DNA of 11,301 nucleotides from a bacterium (GCA_021157805.1 JAGGVW010000081.1:1-11301), one strand, 5' to 3'; counted from the first letter of the stretch, positions 1-7,934 are shown. Numbers and translations are program-made. Notes: a model not told the origin generated them from the letters alone.

Positions 1-219
1 AAGAGATTAAAGAAGTTATTCTTTGAAAATGGAAAGGGGAGACAATATTCACTTACTTTTAAAAATATACTTGAAGAATTAAGAGAAATACAGATTGGAT
101 ATATAAATGTGAATGGACTTGTTATAAAACAATTAAGCAAAATGAACCAATTACAAAAAGATATACTGGAAAATTTAAAAGTTGAATTGAAATTGAAAAA
201 TAAATTAAACACTAATTAG
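1..219 (+). CDS. C-terminal fragment of a probable IS4/IS1634-type transposase (cut by window start)
   Basis: Frame 1 is open from the first base to a TAG at 217-219, giving 72 residues and no start inside the window. The end reads as a helix with ILEELREIQIG, a short basic strand, then a segment like LSKMNQLQKDILENLK. This resembles the usual tail of IS1634/IS4-group DDE transposases, where a short 'ILEEL...V.V.G' strand precedes 'L..LQK.IL..L'. The DDE catalytic residues would lie upstream, outside the window, so the assignment rests on tail similarity recalled from the family. GC is very low (43 of 180 bases), lower than the mannosidase gene next to it. It ends 220 bp before the convergent stop of the mannosidase gene. 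It could instead be the tail of an unrelated helical protein. Confidence 0.45.
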   Translation, partial: KRLKKLFFENGKGRQYSLTFKNILEELREIQIGYINVNGLVIKQLSKMNQLQKDILENLKVELKLKNKLNTN

Positions 220-439
220 AAAATTGATTTTTGACTTAATCTATTGTCTTATAAGAAGTTATATTGATTTTTAAATTGGTAAGTTCGGCTAAATACTTAA
301 AATGCAACTTAAATACGAAAGACCCGAAAAAACTCTCGGTTTATTGATTGGAAATTGAAAGAGAAAGTATTATATACCATTTGTGCGGGAAATATTGTGT
401 ATAAAGACAGTAAATAAAACAGTTATCCAGTTAAACTTT
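220..439. other. Intergenic gap between converging genes; no gene seen
   Basis: This 220-bp stretch separates the stop of the transposase-like stub from the stop of the alpha-mannosidase on the other strand. No frame here looks coding. It holds a 10-bp direct repeat ATTGATTTTT at 223-232 and 263-272, 40 bp apart, and only a poor 4-bp stem (CCGA/TCGG near 324-341) that could act as a terminator. If the stub is a transposase, the right end of its insertion sequence should lie here, but the partner end is outside the window and no inverted repeat can be assigned. Confidence 0.4.
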
Positions 440-2953
440 CTATTGACTTAAAGAAAGAGTAACAATCTCTTGAGGATTAGCAATAATTTTACAGTTTTTT
501 CTTCCAAGTAATTTCCCTTCATTAAGTTCTGGAATATCTATGGATTTTACTTCTTTTATGTTTCCTTTAAAAATAATATTGGACTGACTTCGCCGGTCAG
601 AAGCATTAAACATACGTAAAATCCATTTTCCTTTATTCTCTCCGCTTTTTAACACCACAGGGAGAATTTTCTTTGAACTTTGCGATAACAATCCTATTTT
701 TTCAGGAAGGATTCCTTTTGTATTTTCTTCAATGGGAAAACCGTAAAGGGGATGATTAAATTCATACCCTTTTTTTATTATATCGGCTATACTATGGTTT
801 TTATTTAGTGGCAATATCGCATAACGAAAGAAGTATTTCCCCCTGTCAGAACATAAATCAGGATAAGTGGAACATCTAATTGCAGAGATCCTTAACTCTT
901 TCTTATAAGCCGAGCATCCATACCGCCCAAAATTTAGAATTGCTAACCCATAATTTTTACTTCTTTCAGCACATAAATACTGCATTGGTCTTTCCACTCC
1001 ATCAGGTTGTAAAGAACAAAACCCGTATGGTTCATCCCGCAAAAATTTTATTTTATCTTTCGTTCTTAAAGGAAAATGTAACCTTGCCAGCTTTTCTTTT
1101 TCATGCCAGTTTATTTCTACTTCTACATCTATCTTTGGAGTTCCTGACATAATGGTAAATCTCTGGATAAATCTTGATTGTTTATAAGAATGAATAGTTT
1201 GTACTACTATTCTGGAAGGTTCATCAATTAAAATTTCTATCTTTTCAAATTTTACCGGTTCTACTTTGCCGGTTAATCCCAGATACCAGGCTCTTAGCTC
1301 CCTACCATAGTCCAGAAAATATTTGCCTTCCTCATATATTTTCCATTCACAGAGCCCACCTGATATATTTTGGTTTTCTCCAACAGGTATTAATCTACTT
1401 ATTTTCCCGTTATCAGAGTTAAAAGTAACTTTAAAAAATTCATTAGAAATACTCAATCCTTGCCTGTTTAATTTTATTTCTTTTGTGTTTCCCTGTCGTA
1501 AGAAAAAAGTTCGGTATCCCATCGGCGGTATTTTTTTAGCTACAAAGGATATAAGATGCCTTCGCCATTTACACTGATGTTCTCTTACTTTATGAACTGA
1601 CACAGGAATCTCGTTTCCTTGAGAGTCAATTGCTATCCATCCATTAGTCTCTTTTTCTCCCAGGTCAACCCATGCTTTTACTACATCATCTCTCTGCCAA
1701 CCAAGATTGTTAAATACTACTACTCCTGGAGTTTCCTTCCCTTTATTAAAAGTTACCGACCGGGCTATGGCGCGAGCATTTCTGATAGATATTTTTCGTG
1801 CAATATTACAAGATTCCTGATAATCATGAGCGGCTTCTTTATGAACATCAGGAGTGCCTGTTCCAGAAACAATATCGTGAAATTGATTAAATAATGTTTT
1901 TTCCCAAGCTAAATTAAGATTAGTATCTTTTTTATGTTTTAACAATATGCCGCTCAGTGCCTCCAGAAATTCTGCGAGTAACAATTCCTTTTCTGCTAAA
2001 CGATTAAGCCATTTCATTTCTGAATGAGTGGTAAGAGCACCACTCATTACAGGACCGATACCATTGATTATTATAGGAAAATTTTTCTTCTTTTTAGTAA
2101 TTGCGTGGAAAAATTTTGTAGGCAAACTATATTTCGCCTTCCATCCTTTTCCTGAAAAAGGAGAGTAATATTTATTTACTCCTCCAACATCACCTACTCC
2201 AAGTGGTGCCCATAAATCTTTTAATCCTGCTTTGCGGAATTCAACTGCGCATTTTTTGAAAGCATTTTCTTCTGATTTGAGTTTAGTTCCTTCCGAAACA
2301 AGAGGGAAACCAAATCCTTTATTATTTACACGAAGACAAATTATTTGTGAGCCATCAGGAGATTTCCATAAAAAAGGAATGATTGGTAAATGTATAAATT
2401 TTTCTCTTGGTCGTTTTAAAATTAAAAAATCAAGACCTGCTTTGTGCCACATCTGAGGCAGGTTCGCCGGATGATAAATAAAACTATCAGGGCACCATGC
2501 AACCTTTGCTATTTTACCAAATTTCTTTTTAGCATACCGCTGTCCCATCAACAATTGCCTCAATCTTGATTCACCTGAAGGAATAGCATTATCCGGTTCT
2601 ACCCATTCGCCGCCAACAATTTCCCATTGTCCTTTTCTAACCAGCTTTTTTATTCTCCTAAATAGTTCAGGGTCTTGCTCTTCTACTACTTTATATGCAG
2701 CAAGTTGACTCTGGGCATAAGTTAGAGAGGAATTTTTTTCCAGAGCGTCTGCATGACCTCTAAAAGTTTCCAGTATCATTGTTTCTGCTTCTTCGCGTGT
2801 CCATTTCCATGCTAAATCTATATGAGATTGAGGAATGATATGAACCGTAAAAAGCCAATCAGTATAAAGTTCAGTTTTTTCAAATCCTTTGCATTGAACA
2901 ATTCCTTCCAATGCAAAGTCATCTTTTCCCTGAGTTTTTTGTTTTCTCATCAC
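440..2953 (-). CDS. GH38-family alpha-mannosidase, cytoplasmic
   Basis: This 837-residue protein is a retaining, zinc-dependent alpha-mannosidase of glycoside hydrolase family 38, about normal length for bacterial members. The four classical metal/catalytic positions are visible: H44 and D46 in PQSHIDLAW, the nucleophile D156 in WCPDSF, and H359 in NQFHDIVSGT. The conserved GGEWVEPD and GESRLRQLL stretches follow near 114-135. The middle helical domain is around 300-400 and the beta-rich C-terminal half extends to the end. One oddity is that PDSF is followed by IYH rather than the usual glycine (PDSFG). There is no signal peptide, so it should act on imported manno-oligosaccharides. The first codon is GTG at 2953, with an ATG directly after it at 2950. 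A weak GGGA at about 2956-2959 is better spaced for the ATG, so 2950 is equally likely. The gene begins 8-11 bp after the stop of the propeller pseudogene and was probably cotranscribed with it. Sampled GC is about 40%, higher than most of the window. Confidence 0.93.
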   Translation of the reverse strand: MMRKQKTQGKDDFALEGIVQCKGFEKTELYTDWLFTVHIIPQSHIDLAWKWTREEAETMILETFRGHADALEKNSSLTYAQSQLAAYKVVEEQDPELFRRIKKLVRKGQWEIVGGEWVEPDNAIPSGESRLRQLLMGQRYAKKKFGKIAKVAWCPDSFIYHPANLPQMWHKAGLDFLILKRPREKFIHLPIIPFLWKSPDGSQIICLRVNNKGFGFPLVSEGTKLKSEENAFKKCAVEFRKAGLKDLWAPLGVGDVGGVNKYYSPFSGKGWKAKYSLPTKFFHAITKKKKNFPIIINGIGPVMSGALTTHSEMKWLNRLAEKELLLAEFLEALSGILLKHKKDTNLNLAWEKTLFNQFHDIVSGTGTPDVHKEAAHDYQESCNIARKISIRNARAIARSVTFNKGKETPGVVVFNNLGWQRDDVVKAWVDLGEKETNGWIAIDSQGNEIPVSVHKVREHQCKWRRHLISFVAKKIPPMGYRTFFLRQGNTKEIKLNRQGLSISNEFFKVTFNSDNGKISRLIPVGENQNISGGLCEWKIYEEGKYFLDYGRELRAWYLGLTGKVEPVKFEKIEILIDEPSRIVVQTIHSYKQSRFIQRFTIMSGTPKIDVEVEINWHEKEKLARLHFPLRTKDKIKFLRDEPYGFCSLQPDGVERPMQYLCAERSKNYGLAILNFGRYGCSAYKKELRISAIRCSTYPDLCSDRGKYFFRYAILPLNKNHSIADIIKKGYEFNHPLYGFPIEENTKGILPEKIGLLSQSSKKILPVVLKSGENKGKWILRMFNASDRRSQSNIIFKGNIKEVKSIDIPELNEGKLLGRKNCKIIANPQEIVTLSLSQ

Positions 2954-2961
2954 TTTCCCAA

Positions 2962-3485
2962 TTATGTTAAATCCCTATTGGTAGCAAATGTAATTGCACC
3001 ATCCCTAAAATCATCTCTGTTCCAATTTTTAGCCCGGGCAGTAAAAGTAATACCAGACTCTATTATGTTCAAGCACATACGGTTTATGAATCATAACTTC
3101 ATCAAAGTTCCCCTCTTTTCCAGGTGAAACAATAGGGTTGCCTTTGTATTTTTTCCATTGATATAAATCCTTTGAAATAGCAACTCATCACATGCATTTT
3201 TCCCGTTGTAACTGTAATAAAACATATACCATTTACTGTCTATTGGTTCTACAACACAAGGGTCACCTACGAAACAAGAGTCCCAGTATTTTTTCTCTCC
3301 TGGTTTCAGTATAGGATTGTTTTCATATCTTTTCCAGTTTTTAAGGTCTGATGAAGTTGCTATTCCTATATATTCTTTCCAGACTCCATGCCCTTTCTCT
3401 ACATCTCGAGCATTATAAAAAAGGTAATATTTATTTTCATAAACCATTACAAAAGGTTGAATATTCCTCCTCTCTTAATAAATCT
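2962..3485 (-). pseudogene. Frameshifted five-bladed beta-propeller glycosidase-like gene (GH43/GH32 type)
   Basis: Recognisable propeller sequence runs through three reading frames. Blade-like units repeat: YYLFYNARD, then IGIATSSDLKNWKRYENNPI, then WDSCFVGDPCVVE with WYMFYYSYNG, then AISKDLYQWKKYKGNPI, then MIHKPYVLE with VWYYFYCP, and finally GAITFATNRDLT with a stop at 2962. Three single-base lesions restore the reading. A C is missing at 3455-3456 (GGIFN to PFVMVYENK). A G is missing beside 3186 (GAT-GGA-GTT-GCT read as GATGAGTTGCT). There is one extra base, or two missing, near 3033-3037, just after YFYCP. Members of this clan (GH43, GH117 and GH130-like proteins) act on glycans. The exact family and substrate cannot be told. 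It sits between the giant secreted gene and the mannosidase, with a gap of only 8-11 bp to the latter. Clustered errors in the assembly are the alternative explanation, but neighbouring long genes are intact. The N-terminus is unclear. Confidence 0.82.
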
Positions 3486-3668
3486 GTCAAGATTTATTTT
3501 TTTCCTTTTCAATGCTCTTTTTATTTTTAACCTTACCCTCTCATTTCTTACGGTCTCTTTACCTCTTTGACGAAAACACACCCTTAGTTCTTTATAGTGT
3601 CTTCTGAATACACTACTCAAACCATCCGATATTGCATTTGAACTAAAATTAGATTTTCCATTTCTTAA
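3447..3668 (-). other. 73-codon open frame, possible N-terminal remnant of the propeller gene
   Basis: Between the stop of the giant gene (3665) and the first clear propeller blade, one minus-strand frame stays open from 3668 to a TAA at 3447-3449. It has no ATG. Its end, NLDRFIKRGGIFN, joins smoothly onto the propeller frame if one C is restored, so the last 10-12 codons probably belong to that gene. The preceding part is very basic (for example VRLKIKRALKRKK) and I do not recognise it. Three ATGs lie in another frame at about 3620-3660, and that frame closes within 14 codons, so the original start cannot be fixed. It may be degraded N-terminal coding sequence or chance. Confidence 0.3.
3477..3498. 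repeat. Perfect 9-bp inverted repeat with 4-nt loop
   Basis: AATAAATCT (3477-3485), GTCA, AGATTTATT (3490-3498) form a perfect but almost all-AT hairpin. On the + strand it is followed by five Ts (3499-3503). No + strand gene ends nearby, and on the minus strand it is followed by AAGAGAGG rather than a T run, so it is not a convincing terminator for the operon. It lies at the damaged 5' end of the propeller gene. Confidence 0.5.
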
Positions 3669-6600
3669 TCATTCTTCACAATTATCAACTTCATCCTTTT
3701 AGCAGGAACTCGTATTTTTAACCCTTCACTAATCTTTCCCAAACTTTCTTTACTTAAACAGTTTCTTAAAACAGCATCTTTTGATATTCCAAATTTTGAA
3801 GTATCTATCTTCAAGTTAAGATTTTTATCTACCTCTGAGAGATTAGAAATGACAAATAGGGCTCTCTTGCCCTTCTTAAGATAAATACTCACATATATAT
3901 TTTTCTCTATTCCTTTAATATAAGGTTCAATCTTCCAATAAGGAATCCATTTGCATTCCTCTATATGAAAGTTATCAAGAATATCCCAAACTTTTTCCGT
4001 ATAATCTACTATGTGATAGTTGTTTATCTGCGGCATTACATTATGAGGCAGAGTAAGTGCTATAATTTCCTCTATTGGATAAACATTTTTAGTTTTTGCT
4101 GGATTTGTAAGCTGGGGCAAAAAAATCATGTATAATCCAGACGGTCTTCCCATAAACTCTGCTCGAAATTTCTCAGGAGTAAGATCATCATAAGTTTGAT
4201 AGATACAATACTGTTCACCATCCAGCACTACATCAGAAAAACTCGCTATTGGCACTAATATATGACCAGAAATATGCATATATAAAATATCATCTGGGTC
4301 TCTCTTCTTAACAATAATATAGAGTCTTTTGAATGCCTCCCTTGCTGAGAAAATATTGTATGAAGGTCTAATTTTTTTCTCTTCCCACCTTCTATATCCG
4401 GCACCATGGTGATAATTAGTGTCGTAAAGTGGACCTGCTACATCATAATAAAGTCCATCAACATCATATTCTTCTAAAAACTTTGCCCATTTGTAAATTA
4501 TGAAATTCTGCCAGCTTTTACTCTGTAAAGAAACAAGCCATGCATTTTCACCTGTCCTTTTGTCTAAAAGAGAGTACTTTGGCCAGACAACCCACTCATC
4601 TCCATAAATCTTAAACTCAGGCACAGATTCGGTAACACAACATAAAGGACAATAAGGTAGAACTTTTATTCCTCTTTTATGAAACCATTCTATTCTTCGT
4701 TTACAATTCTCCTTAGGTACCACAAAGAATTTATACTTATTAAAGTAGGGAGGCCACCATATCGAGTAATCAACTTTCTTTAATCTGTTTAATACAGGTG
4801 GATTACTATCACTTGTTACTCGCATATACTTATTTAATGGAGGAACAGGTTTTACCGGAGTAGATTGTATTCCCATAACTACTTTGTATGGTTTATTTAT
4901 ATGGATGGCTTTATTTATAATATTTATTCTTATTTTAACTACATCCCCTTCATTTAATACATTTATAGGATATGTGCCTTCCTTTATACTCCATCCTTCC
5001 TGTTTTTCAACGAACCAGCAGATACCTCTATCATTATCCCCAATCCAAAGAAGAGGACATGTATCACTCTCATATTTCCATCCTTTGTTACCTATTGCTC
5101 CAGCATTCGATTGTCCCGAAGTGGTAAAACTTGACCCTTTTTTCGGTGGTTCTACATAATGAATATAAAGAGCATTCTCTTTTTTCACTGGAATCTCAAA
5201 TATAAGAGAATTTATCTCTATTTCCTTTTTTGGCTTCAGTTCTAATTCAATTTTCATCATTCCATCAAACTCAAGTGTATTATCCGCTTGTACATAGAGA
5301 CTGTTCAAATTTTTGAAGGTCCTTACTCTGACCTTATTTTTCTTCTTAGAAATAATCCTTGTTTCACAGGAAGATAAGTTGATATTATCTCCTCCGTTAA
5401 TAATCAGATTAAGTGAAATGGGTTCATAAAGAATATTTTCTCCCTTTGTCACAATTCTTTCAGGAAATAATTTATCATTAAATATATACTCTCTTCCCCA
5501 GCATTTTAATGTTTTTCCATTTACTACAATGGGTGTCCATGGTGGTGGAACTTCATCTGTCACACCTATTTGCACCTTCATCCATATAGGCATAGAAGGT
5601 ATTTTAAAATTTACTTTTTTCTCTGCGTATATTTTCCCTTTTTTGTCAATCAATCTTGCGATAAGATAATAATTGCCTTCTTCTAAACCAGATATATCAA
5701 AAACTACTTCCCCTTTTCTCTCTTTATAAAATTTATCTATAATTCTTTCAAGTTTTACTTTATTGTTTTTTTCTATCTTTAATTCTGCATTGAAGTGTTC
5801 GGGTAGATTTTTTACTCCGATCGCATTTACAGTAACATATAACTTTCCCTCTTCGAAATATTTTTTTATGCCAACTCTAAAGGAAGGAATTGGTGTAAAA
5901 TTAAAAGTATGTTTATAATACACGTGTTCTTTATCAAATACTATGAATTCTGCTGTATACTTAAATCCTTCTTCCACAGGAAAATTACCTTCAAAGCAAA
6001 ATCTTTTTTGTCTGGCCATAGCGGGAATAATCTCTACATAATCCTGCTTTTCTAAAAGTTTCTTCCCCCCGATGGTTATAGTAAACCTTCCATTTAGCCT
6101 AATCATGTTTGAACCTGTCATAAATACTTTATTATCTAAATTAAACTCGCCTGAAAGAATGTTACCAAAAGAAAGAAGTTTTACCGCAGGAATATTTTCC
6201 TTAAACACCACTCTTCCAAATGTTTTTGGGTTTTCAAAGTTCCGTGCAGGTGACCATGAACTGTAGTAACCTTGTTTTTTCTGAAACCTTACGTCTCTGC
6301 ATAAATTTATTCCCCAGATATCTCCATCTTTTGGTGATGAAACACCAAGTTCTTCAAAAGGAATAGATATTTCACATGTCCACTTACCACCATGAAGTTT
6401 ATTTTCAAACTGCCACTTTCCATTCCATTTTAATGTTTCTTTTGTATCATATATTGCCCCATTTGGGTTTCCTATAAACTGTATGTAATCTGGCTTCTTT
6501 ATATCAGGTTGAAGGTATATTTCTACAGCATCATCTTTCCATGTAGGACCATCTCTTTTTTCTACATTGGCTACAAGATCATCTTTATTTTCCTTTGACT

Positions 6601-7606
6601 CAAACGCTATATACAATCTTTTGTCGTCATAGGTTATATAAGCAATTGTCTGGTCAGCTACATAATTATATTGTCTGGTATCTACAAACCCTGTTACAGC
6701 ACTTGCATATCTCCACTCTTTTTCATTTATAACTCCATCTATAGTAGGAGGAATTTGAGTTTTAGAAACTGCAATTATAGGTTTGGACTGGACTTTAGAA
6801 GATTTTGAGAGAATTTGCTCTGATATATATTCATGTTTTTGAGGAACATTAAATCTTTCCAGACCCAAATATAGTGGAACATCAGAAATTCTTAATTCGT
6901 CAATAATTACATCAGCAAATTCTTGTTTTTTTTCATCACAACCCACATATATCTTCTTTGGTGGTGTGAATTTCAATGGAGTTTCAAATTTTTTATAACC
7001 CACTTTTTCTCCATCAGCAAATAACACTGATTCATCTTTAGTCCAGCACACAGCAATATGATGCCATTCATTTTCTCTCCAGGTTTTCATAGATGATTCA
7101 GGAATATGTATGTATAGGTTATGACCTTTTCCATCATTTATATTGAAACATAATACAGGAGTAAGTTGCCATGTTGTTCGAAATATGGTAAAACCATTCC
7201 ACTTCCCTCCTATCATCGGAACTCTAATTAAGGTATGTGTAACTCCTTTTTCCGGTTTGTTCCAACTCCACCTTGTTTTTACCCAAAACTCTATGGTACC
7301 CTGGTTTACATCAATATTTCTCTCAGCCGGGTAACTTAAAATACCACTCCCTGTTAAACTCAATCCTTCTGGTGACGGTTGGCTATCTTTAAAAGGATAT
7401 CCGCCTCTATTTTTAGTAATTATGGCTCCTCCCCCTTTCAAAAATGCAGATTTACTCCCTTTTGCGTAATCTGCATCCAGTCCATTATTGGGTGTATTTC
7501 CATTGTAATGGCAGAGAAAAAGTGTTTTAGAATAACCAGGTTCAGAAAAAACTAATGCCAGAATAATTGTCAAAAACCCTCCTATTAATTTCATACATTT
7601 ATCCAT
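3665..7606 (-). CDS. Secreted 1313-residue LamG / CBM9-like / GH123-related (DUF6067-type) glycan-active protein
   Basis: The protein begins with a Sec signal peptide: a K-containing n-region, then LIGGFLTIILALVF, with probable cleavage after GYS near residue 26. It is therefore exported. Residues about 30-245 look like a concanavalin/LamG sandwich (GTIEFWVKTRW, NEWHHIAVCW, IIDELRISD). Residues about 283-468 look like the CBM9-like domain (PTIDGVINEKEW at about 288-299, WKDDAVEIYLQP, WGINLCRD). About 470-680 is beta-rich and unrecognised. From about 680, DEVPPPWTP and WGREY match the N-terminal part of GH123-like/DUF6067 proteins. About 960-1220 looks like a TIM barrel with DGLYYDVAGP (D1050, D1055), an H-x-S motif and DGEQ (D1129, E1131) as candidate catalytic acids. 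A small beta domain closes the protein. GH123 enzymes are beta-N-acetylgalactosaminidases, but activity in this branch is inference. The first ATG is chosen because AAAGGAGGT lies 6 nt upstream; the ATG at codon 5 would be too far away. It is the first gene of the leftward operon. Confidence 0.85.
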   Translation of the reverse strand: MDKCMKLIGGFLTIILALVFSEPGYSKTLFLCHYNGNTPNNGLDADYAKGSKSAFLKGGGAIITKNRGGYPFKDSQPSPEGLSLTGSGILSYPAERNIDVNQGTIEFWVKTRWSWNKPEKGVTHTLIRVPMIGGKWNGFTIFRTTWQLTPVLCFNINDGKGHNLYIHIPESSMKTWRENEWHHIAVCWTKDESVLFADGEKVGYKKFETPLKFTPPKKIYVGCDEKKQEFADVIIDELRISDVPLYLGLERFNVPQKHEYISEQILSKSSKVQSKPIIAVSKTQIPPTIDGVINEKEWRYASAVTGFVDTRQYNYVADQTIAYITYDDKRLYIAFESKENKDDLVANVEKRDGPTWKDDAVEIYLQPDIKKPDYIQFIGNPNGAIYDTKETLKWNGKWQFENKLHGGKWTCEISIPFEELGVSSPKDGDIWGINLCRDVRFQKKQGYYSSWSPARNFENPKTFGRVVFKENIPAVKLLSFGNILSGEFNLDNKVFMTGSNMIRLNGRFTITIGGKKLLEKQDYVEIIPAMARQKRFCFEGNFPVEEGFKYTAEFIVFDKEHVYYKHTFNFTPIPSFRVGIKKYFEEGKLYVTVNAIGVKNLPEHFNAELKIEKNNKVKLERIIDKFYKERKGEVVFDISGLEEGNYYLIARLIDKKGKIYAEKKVNFKIPSMPIWMKVQIGVTDEVPPPWTPIVVNGKTLKCWGREYIFNDKLFPERIVTKGENILYEPISLNLIINGGDNINLSSCETRIISKKKNKVRVRTFKNLNSLYVQADNTLEFDGMMKIELELKPKKEIEINSLIFEIPVKKENALYIHYVEPPKKGSSFTTSGQSNAGAIGNKGWKYESDTCPLLWIGDNDRGICWFVEKQEGWSIKEGTYPINVLNEGDVVKIRINIINKAIHINKPYKVVMGIQSTPVKPVPPLNKYMRVTSDSNPPVLNRLKKVDYSIWWPPYFNKYKFFVVPKENCKRRIEWFHKRGIKVLPYCPLCCVTESVPEFKIYGDEWVVWPKYSLLDKRTGENAWLVSLQSKSWQNFIIYKWAKFLEEYDVDGLYYDVAGPLYDTNYHHGAGYRRWEEKKIRPSYNIFSAREAFKRLYIIVKKRDPDDILYMHISGHILVPIASFSDVVLDGEQYCIYQTYDDLTPEKFRAEFMGRPSGLYMIFLPQLTNPAKTKNVYPIEEIIALTLPHNVMPQINNYHIVDYTEKVWDILDNFHIEECKWIPYWKIEPYIKGIEKNIYVSIYLKKGKRALFVISNLSEVDKNLNLKIDTSKFGISKDAVLRNCLSKESLGKISEGLKIRVPAKRMKLIIVKND

Positions 7607-7612
7607 AATTCT

Positions 7613-7621
7613 ACCTCCTTT
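7613..7621 (-). promoter_or_regulatory. Near-perfect Shine-Dalgarno for the giant secreted gene
   Basis: On the minus strand AAAGGAGGT lies 6 nt before the ATG at 7606. It is by far the best ribosome binding site in the window and fixes the start of the giant gene at 7606. Confidence 0.85.
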
Positions 7622-7649
7622 GAAATTTGTTGTTTCTTATTTTTTTACT

Positions 7650-7677
7650 ATTCTACTCCCCCAAAAAAAATTGTCAA
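7650..7677 (-). promoter_or_regulatory. Strong sigma70-type promoter for the glycan operon
   Basis: On the minus strand a consensus TTGACA (-35, 7672-7677) is followed after 16 bp by TAGAAT (-10, 7650-7655, five of six matches). The predicted transcript start is near 7643, giving a leader of about 37 nt that contains the strong Shine-Dalgarno at 7613-7621. Spacing and direction fit the giant gene, and no other promoter this good is visible further into the operon. Confidence 0.72.
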
Positions 7678-7740
7678 GACCGCGAATTGCCTCATTAAAA
7701 ATTTTCTCGAAAAGGGCATCGTTGCATTATATAAAAGTCT

Positions 7741-7754
7741 TTCCCAAATGGGAA
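7741..7754. promoter_or_regulatory. Palindrome TTCCCA-AA-TGGGAA, operator-like
   Basis: A perfect 6-bp inverted repeat with a 2-bp centre lies 64 bp upstream of the leftward -35 and about 150 bp before the rightward promoter. The short symmetric form fits a dimeric regulator site for the glycan operon, but no regulator gene is in the window and the match could be chance. Confidence 0.35.
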
Positions 7755-7773
7755 GAAAAGAATAAAATGGGTT

Positions 7774-7793
7774 GACCTCTGGAAAAAGAGGTC
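7774..7793. repeat. Inverted repeat GACCTCT-GGAAAA-AGAGGTC
   Basis: A perfect 7-bp stem with a 6-nt loop, flanked by GGG and CCC that could lengthen it over a TT bulge. It lies 19 bp from the TTCCCA/TGGGAA palindrome. Neither strand has a proper T-run after it, so a rho-independent terminator is unlikely. It may be an operator, or a remnant end of a small repeat element. Confidence 0.5.
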
Positions 7794-7906
7794 CCAATAA
7801 AAAAAATAGTGAATTTTATCACAAAGTGAATCCTTATGTCAGAGTTTTATACTATTCAAAGTTAAACAGAAAAAAATGGGTATAAAAGGAACTTAAAAAG
7901 ATATTC

Positions 7907-7934
7907 TTGACAGAACTTCACATTAATTTAAAAT
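7907..7934 (+). promoter_or_regulatory. Promoter of the CFI-box gene, predicted leaderless start
   Basis: TTGACA (7907-7912) is followed after 16 bp by TAAAAT (7929-7934, five of six). The expected transcript start, about 7 nt on, falls at 7941-7942, which is the A of the ATG. No Shine-Dalgarno precedes that ATG, which agrees with a leaderless message. Confidence 0.55.

Noticed and set aside
223..272. ATTGATTTTT repeat as a CRISPR-like or insertion-site repeat
   Set aside because: There are only two copies of a 10-bp AT-rich word, with no array structure and no clear target duplication.
324..341. CCGA/TCGG stem as terminator of the mannosidase operon
   Set aside because: It has only four base pairs and no T-run after it in the needed direction.
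880..1152. A + strand open frame of 90 codons, and similar ones at 1323-1577, 1619-1894 and 2232-2456
   Set aside because: They lie wholly inside the mannosidase gene on the other strand, show no family motif and have odd composition. They are shadows of the real gene.
2822..3127. A + strand open frame of 101 codons spanning the start of the mannosidase
   Set aside because: It is antisense to the well-supported GH38 N-terminus and the propeller tail, and has no recognisable protein character.
3091..3447. A 118-residue open frame as a complete small gene
   Set aside because: Its ATG has no well-placed ribosome site. Propeller homology continues on both sides in other frames, so it is the middle piece of a broken gene.
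3477..3503. Hairpin plus T-run as a + strand rho-independent terminator
   Set aside because: The stem has almost no GC pairs and no + strand gene ends there. It is listed only as an inverted repeat.
7772..7800. TTGACC as a -35 for a rightward promoter before the CFI-box gene
   Set aside because: No -10 lies at an acceptable distance, and the hexamer is part of the inverted repeat. The promoter at 7907-7934 is far better.
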